From Sepiola atlantica (taxonomy: Eukaryota; Mollusca; Cephalopoda; Sepiida; Sepiolidae), in the NCBI GenBank assembly GCA_963556195.1, contig OY744528.1:55658066-55722065 (forward strand): DNA of 64,000 bases, written 5' to 3'. Every line of letters starts with the position of its first letter. Within the stretch, counting starts at the first letter, position 1. The notes beneath the pieces are model-generated. The model did not search any database. It saw only the letters and a program-made list of their open reading frames with translations, and was not told where the DNA came from. This document shows positions 27,615-39,150 of the stretch, piece after piece. The translations under genes were made by a program, and so were the position numbers.

Positions 27615-29395
27615 CGTGAAAATGGACGCGCACTACGTGTCGTCATTGATACTTAACAATAGTCAACGTTCTAATCTCATAATTCCATGTTGAAAAGGTA
27701 AAACATAATGAATCGAGTGAAAATGGACGCGCTCTACGTGTCGTCATTGATATTTAACAATTGTAATCTAAGCCTTCTAATTTCATAATTCCGTGTTGAA
27801 AAGGTGAAACATCACGAAATCGAGTGAAAATCGATGCGCACAACGTGTTGTCATTGATATTTTACAATAGTAATCTACACCCTCAAACCTCATAATTCCA
27901 TGTTGAAAAGGGAAAACATCACGAAATCAAGTAAACTCGGACGCGCACTACGTATCGTCATTGATACTTAATAGTAATCTAAACCCTCAAACCTCATAAT
28001 TCCATGTTGAAAAGGTAAATAATTCCATGTTGAAATCGAGTGAAAATCGATGCGCACAACGTGTTGTCATTGATATTTAACAATAGTAATCTAAGCCTTC
28101 TAATTTCATAATTCCATGTTGGAAAGGTAAAACATCATGAAATCGAGTGAAAATGGACGCGCACTACGTATTGTCATTGATATTAAACAATTGTAATCTA
28201 AGCCTTCTAAATTCATAATTCCGTGTGAAACATCACGAAATCGAGTGAAAATCGATGCGCACAACGTGTTGTCATTGATATTTTACAATAGTAATCTACA
28301 CCCTCAAACCTCATAATTCCATGTTGAAAAGGTAAAACATCACGAAATCAAGTAAACTCGGACGCGCACTACGTGTCGTCAATGATACTTAACAATAGTA
28401 ATCTACACCTTCTAATTTCATAATTCCATGTTGAAAAGGTAAAACATCACGAAATCAAGTGAAATCGGACGCGCACTACGTGTCGTCATTGATACTTAAT
28501 AGTAATCTAAACCCTCCAACCCCAACAATGGTAATCTAAGCCTTCTAATTTCATAATTCTATGTTGAAAAGGTACAACATCATGAAATCGAGTGAAAATG
28601 GACGCGCACTACGTGTCGTCATTGATATTAAACAATTGTAATCTAAGCCTTCTAATTTCATAATTCCGTGTGAAACATAACGAAATCGAGTGAAAATCGA
28701 TGCGCACAACGTGTTGTCATAGATATTTTACAATAGTAATCTACACCCTCAAACCTCATAATTCCATGTTGAAAAGGTAAAACATCACGAAATCGAGTGA
28801 AATCAGACGCGCACTACGTGTCGTCATTGATATTTTACAATAGTAATCTAAACCTTGCAATTTCATAATTTCATGTTAAAAAGGTAAAACATCACGAAAG
28901 CGAGTTAAAATCGACGCGCATAACGTGGTTTCATTGATATCTAAAAGTTCTAACCTCATAATTCAAGGTAAAACATCATGATTTCGAGTGAAAATAGACG
29001 CGCACAACGTGTCGTCATTGATATTTAGCAATAGTAATCTAAACCTTCTAATTTCATGATTCCATGTTAAAAAGGTAAAACATTACGAAAGCGAGTGAAA
29101 ATCGACGCGCACAACGTGTCGTCACTGATATTTAACAATAGTAATCTAAGCCTTCTAATTTCATAATTCCGTGTTAAACATCACGAAATCGAGTGAAAAT
29201 TGACGCGCACTACGTGTCATCATTGATACTTAACAATAGTCAACTTCTAATCTCATAATTCTATGTTGAAACATCACGAAATCGAGTGAAAATCGATGCG
29301 CACAACGTGTTGTTGTTGATATTGTACAATATTAATCTACACCCTCAAACCTCATAATTCCCTGTTGAAAACGTAAAACATCATGAAATCGAGTG
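27615..29395. repeat. Satellite field, part 2 (between retroelement copies 1 and 2)
   Basis: These are diverged 107-bp-type monomers with no gene. The first ~70 bases after the retroelement match those after copies 2 and 3, including the diagnostic block TAGTCAACGTTCTAATC. The last ~35 bases before the next LTR are also shared. This segment is therefore part of a larger repeat unit that includes the element. Confidence 0.95.
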
Positions 29396-30648
29396 TGTTA
29401 AGATTAAATAGAGTTGTTCCCCTTGGACCGTTTTGATTAAGTTGCCTCCCTTTGAGAACGTGACTTCACGAGACTTCATTTTGGGAGTATAAATATCGGT
29501 CAGCCATCTTTGTTTGGTTTTGTTCTAGATAATCTTCTTACCGGCCACATGTGCCAAATAAACATATCAACTTATATCCATTTTCATCAGCTTTATGTGT
29601 CGTTTTTCATGGTAGCAGAGCGTAACAATGGCTTCGAACTACAAAAATCCACCGATTTTTAATGAACAAAGTTATGAAGAATGGAAAAATGAGCTATTTA
29701 TATGGCAGCTCATGACGGACATTGATAAAAAGAAATAGGCCTTGGCGGTAACACTATCTCTAACCGGGAAAGCTAGGAAAGCAGCATTAAACTGTGACAA
29801 AGACGAACTGCACAGAGAAAATGGCATGGATACCCTCATATCTGCACTGGATGGATTATTTTTGAGGGAAACTATAGACACAGCTTACGAAGCATATAGA
29901 AACTTCGACGGATTCAGGAGACCAGGACACATGGCAATCTCTGAATATATTATAGAATTTGACCAGCGATACCAAAAAAGTAAATTCTCCCCAATTTGGT
30001 GGAGTTCAAAGAAGATTCGACGCGTTGTGCATAGTACCCTGGCTGCGGAAACTATTGCTATGTCTGAAGCAATTGACATGGCAATTTTTATTGCTACATT
30101 ATTTTCTGAACTCACTACAAGTAAGCCCAATTTGCATGAGCTACCTATAATATGTGTCACAGACTGCAAATCTCTCTTTGAGGCTGTAAAATCAACCAAA
30201 TCAGTTAAAGAGAAACGACTAAGAATTGAAATTAGTGGAATCAAGGAAGTAATGTCAAATGGACTAATAAAAGAATTCCAGTGGTGCAGGGATAGAGCAC
30301 AATTAGCGAACTGCCTAACAAAGAGGGGTGCATCACCCTTTCTTCTAAGAAGCGTGCTGCAGGAAGGCATGATCAATACACAAGAACAATTAACCCCATA
30401 ACTTAAAAAAAAATAAAAAAATACTTATAGGATTTGTTAAGATTAAATAGAGTTGTTCCCCTTGGACCGTTTTGATTAAGTTGCCTCCCTTTGAGAACGT
30501 GACTTTACGAGACTTCATTTTGAGAGTATAAATATCGGTCAGCCATCTTTGTTTGGTTTTGTTCTAGATAATCTTCTTACCGGCCACATGTGCCAAATAA
30601 ACATATCAACTTATATCCATTTTCATCAGCTTTATGTGTCGTTTTTCA
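29396..30648 (+). mobile_element. Ty1/copia-derived LTR element, copy 2
   Basis: LTRs are at 29,396-29,609 and 30,435-30,648, both 214 bp. The interior is nearly identical to copy 1, with the same primer-binding site, deletion joint and 3' A-rich stretch. As in copy 1, the 3' LTR differs from the 5' LTR at fixed sites (CTTTACG against CTTCACG, TTTTGAGAG against TTTTGGGAG). It sits in the same position in the satellite as copies 1 and 3. Confidence 0.93.
29628..30401 (+). pseudogene. gag-RNase H fusion of copia element, copy 2
   Basis: Same reading frame as copy 1, of equal length, with the same TAG at codon 37 (29,736-29,738) and the same joint from Gag to RNase H. The only coding difference I noticed is a Cys for Tyr in the QLAN-LTK region (30,310-30,315). 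Downstream of the TAG the frame is open for about 220 codons. Confidence 0.88.
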
Positions 30649-33270
30649 CGTGAAAATGGACGCGCACTACGTGTCGTCATTGATACTTAACAATAGTCAA
30701 CGTTCTAATCTCATAATTCCATGTTGAAAAGGTAAAACATAATGAATCGAGTGAAAATGGACGCGCTCTACGTGTCGTCATTGATATTTAACAATTGTAA
30801 TCTAAGCCTTCTAATTTCATAATTCCGTGTTGAAAAGGTGAAACATCACGAAATCGAGTGAAAATCGATGCGCACAACGTGTTGTCATTGATATTTTACA
30901 ATAGTAATCTACACCCTCAAACCTCATAATTCCATGTTGAAAAGGGAAAACATCACGAAATCAAGTAAACTCGGACGCGCACTACGTATCGTCATTGATA
31001 CTTAATAGTAATCTAAACCCTCAAACCTCATAATTCCATGTTGAAAAGGTAAATAATTCCATTTGGAAATCGAGTGAAAATCGATGCGCACAACGTGTTG
31101 TCATTGATATTCAACAATAGTAATCTAAACCTTCTAGTTTCATAATTCCATGTTAAAAAGGTAAAACATCACGAAAGCGAGTGAAAATCGAGCCGCACAA
31201 CGTGTTGTCATTGATATTTTACAATAGTAATCTACACCCTCAAACCTCATAAATCCATGTTGAAAAAATAAAACATCATGAAACTGAGTGAAAATGGACG
31301 CGCACTACGTGTCGTCATTGATACTTAACAATAGTAATCTAAACCTTCTAATTTCATAATTCCATGTTGAAAAGGTACAACATCATGAAATCGAGTGAAA
31401 ATGGATGCGCACTACGTGTCGTCATCGATACTTAACAATAGTAATCTAAACCTAACCTCATAATTCCATGTTGAACAGGTAAAACATCATGAAATCGAGT
31501 GAAAATGGACGCGCACTACGTGTCGTCATTGATACTTAACAATAGTCAACCTTCTAATCTCATAATTCCATGTTGAAAAGGTAAAACATCATGAATCGAG
31601 TGAAAATGGACGCGCACGTGTTGTCATTGATATTCAACAATATTAATCTAAACCTTCTAATTTAATAATTCCATGTTGAAAAAATAAAACATCATGAAAT
31701 CGAGTGAAAATGGACGCGCACTACGTGTCGTCATCGATACTTAACAATAGTAACTTAAACTTTCTAATTTCATAATTCCATGTTGAAAAGGTAAAACATC
31801 ACAAAATCGAGTTAAAATCGACGCCCATAACGTGGTTTCATTGATATCTAAAAGTTCTAACCTCATAATTCAATGTTGAAAAGGTAAAACATCACGAAAT
31901 CAAGTAAAATCGGACGCGCACTACGTGTCGTCATTGATACTTAATAGTAATCTACACCCTCAAACCTCATAATTCCATGTTGAAAAGGTAAAACATCACG
32001 AAATCAAGTAAACTCGGACGCGCACTACGTATCGTCATTGATACTTAACAATAGTAATCTAAACCCTCAAACCTCATAATTCCATGATGAAAATGTAAAT
32101 AATTCCATGTTGAAATCGAGTGAAAATCGATGCGCACAACGTGTTGTCATTGATATTTTACAATAGAAATCTAAACCTATTAATTTCATAATTCCATGTT
32201 AAAAAGGTAAAACATCACGAAAGCGAGTGAAATCGGACGCGCACTACGTGTCGTCAATGATACTTAACAATAGTAATCTACACCTTCTAATTTCATAATT
32301 CCATGTTGAAAAGGTAAAACATCACGAAATCAAGTGAAATCGGACGCGCACTACGTGTCGTCATTGATACTTAATAGTAATCTAAACCCTCCAACCCCAA
32401 CAATGGTAATCTAAGCCTTCTAATTTCATAATTCCATGTTGAAAAGGTACAACATCATGAAATCGAGTGAAAATGGACGCGCACTACGTGTCGTCATTGA
32501 TATTAAACAATTGTAATCTAAGCCTTCTAATTTCATAATTCCGTGTGAAACATAACGAAATCGAGTGAAAATCGATGCGCACAACGTGTTGTCATAGATA
32601 TTTTACAATAGTAATCTACACCCTCAAACCTCATAATTCCATGTTGAAAAGGTAGAACATCACGAAATCGAGTGAAATCAGACGCGCACTACGTGTCGTC
32701 ATTGATATTTTACAATAGTAATCTAAACCTTGCAATTTCATAATTTCATGTTAAAAAGGTAAAACATCACGAAAGCGAGTTAAAATCGACGCGCATAACG
32801 TGGTTTCATTGATATCTAAAAGTTCTAACCTCATAATTCAAGGTAAAACATCATGATTTCGAGTTAAAATAGACGCGCACAACGTGTCGTCATTGATATT
32901 CAGCAATAGTAATCTAAACCTTCTAATTTCATGATTCCATGTTAAAAAGGTAAAACATTACGAAAGCGAGTGAAAATCGACGCGCACAACGTGTCGTCAC
33001 TGATATTTAACAATAGTAATCTAAGCCTTCTAATTTCATAATTCCGTGTTAAACATCACGAAATCGAGTGAAAATTGACGCGCACTACGTGTCATCATTG
33101 ATACTTAACAATAGTCAACTTCTAATCTCATAATTCTATGTTGAAACATCACGAAATCGAGTGAAAATCGATGCGCACAACGTGTTGTTATTGATATTGT
33201 ACAATATTAATCTACACCCTCAAACCTCATAATTCCCTGTTGAAAACGTAAAACATCATGAAATCGAGTG
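30649..33270. repeat. Satellite field, part 3 (between retroelement copies 2 and 3)
   Basis: Same satellite family, no gene. It starts and ends like part 2 but is about 840 bp longer, with extra monomers in its middle (roughly 31,100 to 31,990). This looks like unequal exchange within an otherwise shared unit. Confidence 0.95.
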
Positions 33271-34521
33271 TGTTAAGATTAAATAGAGTTGTTCCCCTTG
33301 GACCGTTTTGATTAAGTTGCCTCCCTTTGAGAACGTGACTTCACGAGACTTCATTTTGGGAGTATAAATATCGGTCAGCCATCTTTGTTTGGTTTTGTTC
33401 TAGATAATCTTCTTACCGGCCACATGTGCCAAATAAACATATCAACTTATATCCATTTTCATCAGCTTTATGTGTCGTTTTTCATGGTAGCAGAGCGTAA
33501 CAATGGCTTCGAACTACAAAAATCCACCGATTTTTAATGAACAAAGTTATGAAGAATGGAAAAATGAGCTATTTATATGGCAGCTCATGACGGACATTGA
33601 TAAAAAGAAATAGGCCTTGGCGGTAACACTATCTCTAACCGGGAAAGCTAGGAAAGCAGCATTAAACTGTGACAAAGACGAACTGCACAGAGAAAATGGC
33701 ATGGATACCCTCATATCTGCACTGGATGGATTATTTTTGAGGGAAACTATAGACAGCTTACGAAGCATATAGAAACTTCGACGGATTCAGGAGACCAGGA
33801 CACATGGCAATCTCTGAATATATTATAGAATTTGACCAGCGATACCAAAAAAGTAAATTCTCCCCAATTTGGTGGAGTTCAAAGAAGATTCGACGCGTTG
33901 TGCATAGTACCCTGGCTGCGGAAACTATTGCTATGTCTGAAGCAATTGACATGGCAATTTTTATTGCTACATTATTTTCTGAACTCACTACAAGTAAGCC
34001 CAATTTGCATGAGCTACCTATAATATGTGTCACAGACTGCAAATCTCTCTTTGAGGCTGTAAAATCAACCAAATCAGTTAAAGAGAAACGACTAAGAATT
34101 GAAATTAGTGGAATCAAGGAAGTAATGTCAAATGGACTAATAAAAGAATTCCAGTGGTGCAGGGATAGAGCACAATTAGCGAACTGCCTAACAAAGAGGG
34201 GTGCATCACCCTTTCTTCTAAGAAGCGTGCTGCAGGAAGGCATGATCAATACACAAGAACAATTAACCCCATAACTTAAAAAAAAATAAAAAAATACTTA
34301 TAGGATTTGTTAAGATTAAATAGAGTTGTTCCCCTTGGACCGTTTTGATTAAGTTGCCTCCCTTTGAGAACGTGACTTTACGAGACTTCATTTTGGGAGT
34401 ATAAATATCGGTCAGCCATCTTTGTTTGGTTTTGTTCTAGATAATCTTCTTACCGGCCACATGTGCCAAATAAACATATCAACTTATATCCATTTTCATC
34501 AGCTTTATGTGTCGTTTTTCA
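33271..34521 (+). mobile_element. Ty1/copia-derived LTR element, copy 3
   Basis: LTRs are at 33,271-33,484 and 34,308-34,521, both 214 bp. It has the same structure and flanks as copies 1 and 2. Its 3' flank reads AGTGAAAATGG, which with the 5' flank ATCGAGTG gives a clean 4-bp direct repeat AGTG around the element. That is the best view of the original target duplication. Confidence 0.93.
33503..34274 (+). pseudogene. gag-RNase H fusion of copia element, copy 3, frameshifted
   Basis: Same fusion, with the TAG at 33,611-33,613. Two bases are missing near 33,754 relative to copies 1 and 2, which shifts the Gag part out of frame with the RNase H part. The RNase H part stays open from about 33,804 to 34,274. 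This copy cannot give the full fusion product. Confidence 0.88.
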
Positions 34522-35960
34522 AGTGAAAATGGACGCGCACTACGTGTCGTCATTGATACTTAACAATAGTCAACGTTCTAATCTCATAATTCCATGTTGA
34601 AAAGGTAAAACATAATGAATCGAGTGAAAATGGACACGCACTACGTGTCGTCATTGATATTTAACAATTGTAATCTAAGCCTTCTAATTTCATAATTCCG
34701 TGTTGAAAAGGTGAAACATCACGAAATCGAGTGAAAATCGATGCGCACGTGTTGTCATTGATATTTTACAATAGTAATCTACACCCTCAAACCTCATAAT
34801 TCCATGTTGAAAAGGGAAAACATCACGAAATCAAGTAAACTCGGACGCGCACTACGTATCGTCATTGATACTTAATAGTAATCTAAACCCTCAAACCTCA
34901 TAATTCCATGTTGAAAAGGTAAATAATTCCATGTTGAAATCGAGTGAAAATCGATGCGCACAACGTGTTGTCATTGATATTTTACAATAGTAATCTAAAC
35001 CTTCTAGTTTCATAATTCCATGTTAAAAAGGTAAAACATCACGAAAGCGAGTGAAAATCGAGCCGCACAACGTGTTGTCATTGATATTTTACAATGGTAA
35101 TCTACACCCTCAAACCTCATAAATCCATGTTGAAAAAATAAAACATCATGAAACTGAGTGAAAATGGACGCGCACTACGTGTCGTCATTGATACTTAACA
35201 ATAGTAATCTAAACCTTCTAATTTCATAATTCCATGTTGAAAAGGTACAACATTCTGAAATCGAGTGAAAATGGATGCGCACTACGTGTCGTCATCGATA
35301 CTTAACAATAGTAATCTAAACTTAACCTCATAATTCCATGTTGAACAGGTAAAACATCATGAAATCGAGTGAAAATGGACGCGCACTACGTGTCGTCATT
35401 GATACTTAACAATAGTCAACCTTCTAATCTCATAATTCCATGTTGAAAAGGTAAAACATCATGAATCGAGTGAAAATGGACGCGCACGTGTTGTCATTGA
35501 TATTCAACAATATTAATCTAAACCTTCTAATTTAATAATTCCATGTTGAAAAAATAAAACATCATGAAATCGAGTGAAAATGGACGCGCACTACGTGTCA
35601 TCATCGATACTTAACAATAGTAACTTAAACCTTCTAATTTCATAATTCCATGTTGAAAAGGTAAAACATCACAAAATCGAGTTAAAATCGACGCCCATAA
35701 CGTGGTTTCATTGATATCTAAAAGTTCTAACCTCATAATTCAATGTTGAAAAGGTAAAACATCACGAAATCGAGTGAAATCAGACGCGCACTACGTGTCG
35801 TCATTGATATTTTACAATAGTAATCTAAACCTTGCAATTTCATAATTTCATGTTAAAAAGGTAAAACATCACGAAAGCGAGTTAAAATCGACGCGCATAA
35901 CGTGGTTTCATTGATATCTAAAAGTTCTAACCTCATAATTCAAGGTAAAACATCATGATT
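34522..35960. repeat. Satellite field, part 4, with distal edge of the array
   Basis: The last satellite block follows retroelement copy 3. It repeats the order of monomers seen after copy 2 and then stops abruptly inside a monomer at about 35,960, where a C-rich run (CCCTCCACCCCCAACC) begins. No further satellite monomers are seen to the end of the window. Confidence 0.93.
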
Positions 35961-36236
35961 TACCCTCCACCCCCAACCGTCCCCAACAATTTTTTTGGGG
36001 GATGGGGCCAAATTAATATGAGTTCTTATGAAGCATGCGCACCGGGGCTGGAGATAGCTACTTATGGTAGCATGCGCACCGGGGCATGTGAGATTTTGTT
36101 TTGCTAAGTTGACTAACGTTGGTACTGTAAGAATATTTTTAAATGGCGAGGCGGGGGTCGTTAGGTGAGAAACTAATTTAGTTGGAAGAAAGATATTGTT
36201 TTAAAAGTGATGAAAGTGAAAAGGAGTCAATTTTTC
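35961..36236. other. Array-edge spacer with a short direct repeat
   Basis: No gene is visible. It begins with a C-rich run and a G-rich partner (CCCCAAC... GGGGGATGGGG) that could pair. A 17-bp direct repeat, AGCATGCGCACCGGGGC, occurs at 36,032-36,048 and 36,069-36,085. The rest is unrecognised. Confidence 0.6.
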
Positions 36237-36356
36237 GCTTACGGCCATATCACGCTGAAAACACCGGTTCTCGTCCGATCAGCGAAGTTAAGCAACATAG
36301 AGCCTGGTCAGTACTTAGATGGGTGACCACTTGGGAATACCAGGTGCTGCAAATCT
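36237..36356 (+). rRNA. 5S ribosomal RNA-like gene
   Basis: This is a 120-base match to animal 5S rRNA over its whole length, including the blocks AACACCGGTTCTCGTCCGATC, AAGTTAAGCAACAT and GGGTGACCACTTGGGAATAC. These cover the internal pol III control elements: box A, intermediate element and box C. Against this, the 3' end (GCTGCAAATCT) pairs poorly with the 5' end (GCTTACGGC), so helix I is damaged, and no T-run terminator follows directly. The usual AGCAGCATCGGGCC-type block is altered to AGCAACATAGAGCC. It is a single isolated copy at the edge of the satellite. I read it as a 5S pseudogene or retrocopy, though transcription is possible. Confidence 0.85.
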
Positions 36357-36439
36357 AATATATCATTCATGCAAAGTTATTCTTTTGAAACCGGAAATAA
36401 GATTCATTAAAAAAAAGTTTCTTATAAACAAACTATAGA

Positions 36440-36735
36440 TTATAATGGTGCAGTACTCTGATATACAAAATTAACATTTATTCTCTCTTCCAATTCCTGC
36501 TCCAAAAATACTCGTACAAATATTGTTACCCATACCATTTGTAAGAAAATTGGACAGTGTCCGAAAGAAGAAAATAAGCTCTTAGTTCAAGGCGAAAATA
36601 GCAGGCGCCGTGAGCGTCCAAGAGGCTATCCTTCCTGATCAAGTAGTGTCTAAGGGAACTAATGATATTAATGCGCCCTGCGATCTGATTGGCAAAAGCC
36701 AGCTCACAGGGACACATTACAAAGTAAATCTAATT
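36440..36735 (-). repeat. Dispersed repeat module (related to 38,195-38,440 and 41,850-42,010)
   Basis: On the minus strand it carries, in order, CTGTGAGCTGG, a block with CCTTAGACACTACTTGATCAGG, CACGGCGCCTGC, ACAATATTTGTACGAG, and ATTTTTGGAGCAGGAATTGG. The 38.2-kb copy has the same order and the 41.9-kb copy has the upstream part. ATTTTTGGAGCAGG matches the Sm-site region of U2 snRNA, but an almost identical string starts the BEL/Pao coding segment at 44,198, so either source is possible. Confidence 0.6.
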
Positions 36736-37410
36736 TATGACCACTACAATTTTGGTTTCATTCGATTATTTAGTAACAGCGAATAATTAAAAGTTCGGTG
36801 AAGAAATCTTCGTCTGCAAGGCAAAGAAGCACCGTTTTTATGTCCCTTACAAAAAAGGACCGGGACGTAGGGAAACGGCTTAATGTCAGAGAAGCGGTAT
36901 TTTGAAAACCCACTCACCGAAAAAAAGCCATTTTCTTTTTTTGTATTTTTACTTTTATTATTTCTTTTTTGAACCAATAAAAAATAAATAGATAAAAGTT
37001 AATGAAAATAATAAAAAAGAATTCCTCCCAATCCAAGCAGTACAGATTTCACATTTTTATCATGCGCCAATAGATAAAGAAACCGTTTGAAGGTGCGAAG
37101 AGACTTTATTCCCGAGCTAACAAACACAATTAAACGTTTATTATGGAAGAGGCTGTCTGAGCAGACGAGAAGGGCAAATAATTCAGTATACATACTGTCG
37201 TCATAAAATACCGTTGTGACGTATCTTTTTTCTTTTTTTTCTAAAAGTTTCTAATAGTCTTTCAGGTAAGTTGGTGTCAACTGGAACCTCCCCTTTGGTC
37301 ACAAATGAAGGTTGGCTGGTTGTCGCTGGTTACACTACTAATTGTTTCTGTGATAGTAGGCTTGGTATGCAAGGCCAAGTCATTATCGCTGACTAGCCGA
37401 CAACCGTTTG
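36736..37410. other. AT-rich stretch, no gene recognised
   Basis: I see only short chance reading frames. A segment around 36,840-37,070 shares blocks (AAAAAAGGACCGG, CACATTTTTATCATG) with 61,920-62,105 in the same orientation, so it is probably another old dispersed repeat. Confidence 0.4.
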
Positions 37411-37722
37411 GGATTCGATTTTAAGCTCTCGAAATCTGATGACAAATGTGAATTTCCGAAACAGAGATCTTAAATTAAGATATTTCTTATAAAGATTTTT
37501 ATATGCTCCCAACTTAGGGACATATTTAAAAGACAAAAATACTGACATTTCTGCATGCAATTTCATCATTTACACAACGCAATCGTTAAGTGCACAAAGA
37601 ACAATCTTCTCATGCACAGGTCGTAAAAATGCCAATACGTGTTTTAGAAAGATTTGTGTATAACAAGTGTAACATATTTTTCAAAACTTCAGCTTAAAAA
37701 AAAAAGTTATTTTCTTAAGTTT
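37411..37722. repeat. ~320-bp direct repeat, copy 1
   Basis: It starts GGATTCGATTTTAAGCTCTCG and ends in an A-run then TTTTCTTAAGTTT. It is repeated with small indels at 37,816-38,152. A third, degraded piece lies inverted at about 39,240-39,320. No coding capacity is visible. Confidence 0.85.
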
Positions 37723-37815
37723 ATTTTATGTTTTTATTCAGACATTGCTTTCATAAAATTTCAGTTGTACACAGCTGGCTCGTTCTGAGCACCTAGCAGA
37801 GATTTGACGTAATGC

Positions 37816-38152
37816 GGATTCGATTTTAAGCTCTCGAAATCTGATGACAAATGTGAATTTCTGAAACAGAGATTTGAAAACAAGTTTGTCTAATTTTATC
37901 ATGTATATCTTATGAAGATTTTAATGCTCCCAAGTTAGAGAAATATTTAAGACAAAAATACTGACATTTCTGCATGCAATTTCATCATTTACATAACGCG
38001 ATCGTTAAGTGCACAAACAATCTTCTTGTGCACAGGTCGTAAAAATGCCAATACGTTTTTCAAAGATTAGTGTCTAATAAAAGTAACATGTTTTTCACAA
38101 CTCAAACACAGCTTAAAAAAAAAAGAAAAAAAAAAAGTGATTTTCTTAAGTT
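37816..38152. repeat. ~320-bp direct repeat, copy 2
   Basis: Same sequence as copy 1, with a longer A-run near the end. The ~95 bases between the two copies are not repeated. Confidence 0.85.
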
Positions 38153-38426
38153 TCCTCGCGATCTGTTCTGATCTAACATATCCGTGCATATGGTGCAGTA
38201 CTCATACAAAATTAACATTTCTCTCTTCAGATTCCTGCTCCAAAAATACTCGTACAAATATTGTTACCATTTAGAAAAAACAGTGTCCGAAAGAAGAAGA
38301 AAATACGCTCTTGTTCAAGACGAAGATAGCAGGCGCCGTGAACGTCCAAAGAGGCAGGAGAGAGGTTGAGGCGATCCTTCCTGATCAAGTAGTCCCTAAG
38401 CGTAATGATATCAATGCGCCCTGCGA

Positions 38427-38577
38427 GCTGATACAATAAGCCTTTACAAAAAATAAGACTTTTAATCTCAAATTTTTTATATAAAATAAAATAAGCTAGT
38501 TTATCTTTAGATAAACTTTCCGGATCAAACAAAGGACATTTTAATTTGGGTGCAAAATTATCTCCCTCCTTGTCCAC
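38427..38577 (-). pseudogene. BEL/Pao gag fragment, opposite orientation
   Basis: On the minus strand this reads KLKCPLFDPESLSKDKL and further Gag-like residues. The same PLFDPESL block opens the plus-strand Gag remnant at about 42,312. It is a small relic of a second element of that family. It runs into the dispersed repeat module, which covers 38,195-38,440. Confidence 0.65.
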
Positions 38578-38911
38578 TGGAGGCTCAAGATATTTGAACT
38601 TATTTTGAAAATTAATAAAAAAAACAATTCATACAATTAAGAAAAATATTATGAAAATAACACCGTAGATGTTTATTTCCTATATATTATGAAAAAGACC
38701 CCTGCCAAGAAAATTTTTTCCGTATCAACCGAAGAAAAATTAATTTCTTGAATTGGCAATGTTATCATTGAATAAAATCAATTTTTTTTGGAAATGCGAT
38801 ATAATTTTTTTATAATCTTGAAAATAAAAAATTAGAGATTCTCAAATTTTTAATTTTTTGTTTATTTTCAAGCTTATAAAAAAAATTCTTACTATAGTCA
38901 AATAACCTCAA

Positions 38912-39150
38912 GTGTTGGACCCCAAATTCAACTATTTTGATCCTATAGAAAGTTTAACTGACTCATCGGTTTAGAGAAGCACAATTTTAGTGTTCTCGAA
39001 GTAAGCAAAATTTGTATGAGTATTTTTTTTTTTTTGAAGAAATGTTAATTTTGTATTGCACAATTAACGATTGCATTTATCCGGGTATAAGATTATACTC
39101 TTGAAATTCAGAACAGATCGCTAGCTGATGTGCGCGAGGGTAGGAACCAA
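38912..39150 (+). pseudogene. BEL/Pao pol relic
   Basis: Two stretches match the plus-strand BEL/Pao element. GTTGGACCCCAAATTCAAC and the following bases match 43,670 onwards. CAATTAACGATTGCATTTATC through GATCGCTAGCTGATG matches 44,281-44,370, in the reverse transcriptase. The DNA between is shortened and the frame is broken many times, so this is an internally deleted, dead copy. Confidence 0.65.

Noticed and set aside
29885..30376. 163-codon minus-strand frame over the copia interior
   Set aside because: It is the antisense shadow of the gag-RNase H frame, which has clear family motifs on the plus strand.
38184..38369. 61-codon plus-strand frame rich in Arg
   Set aside because: It lies in a dispersed repeat module whose other copies do not keep the frame.
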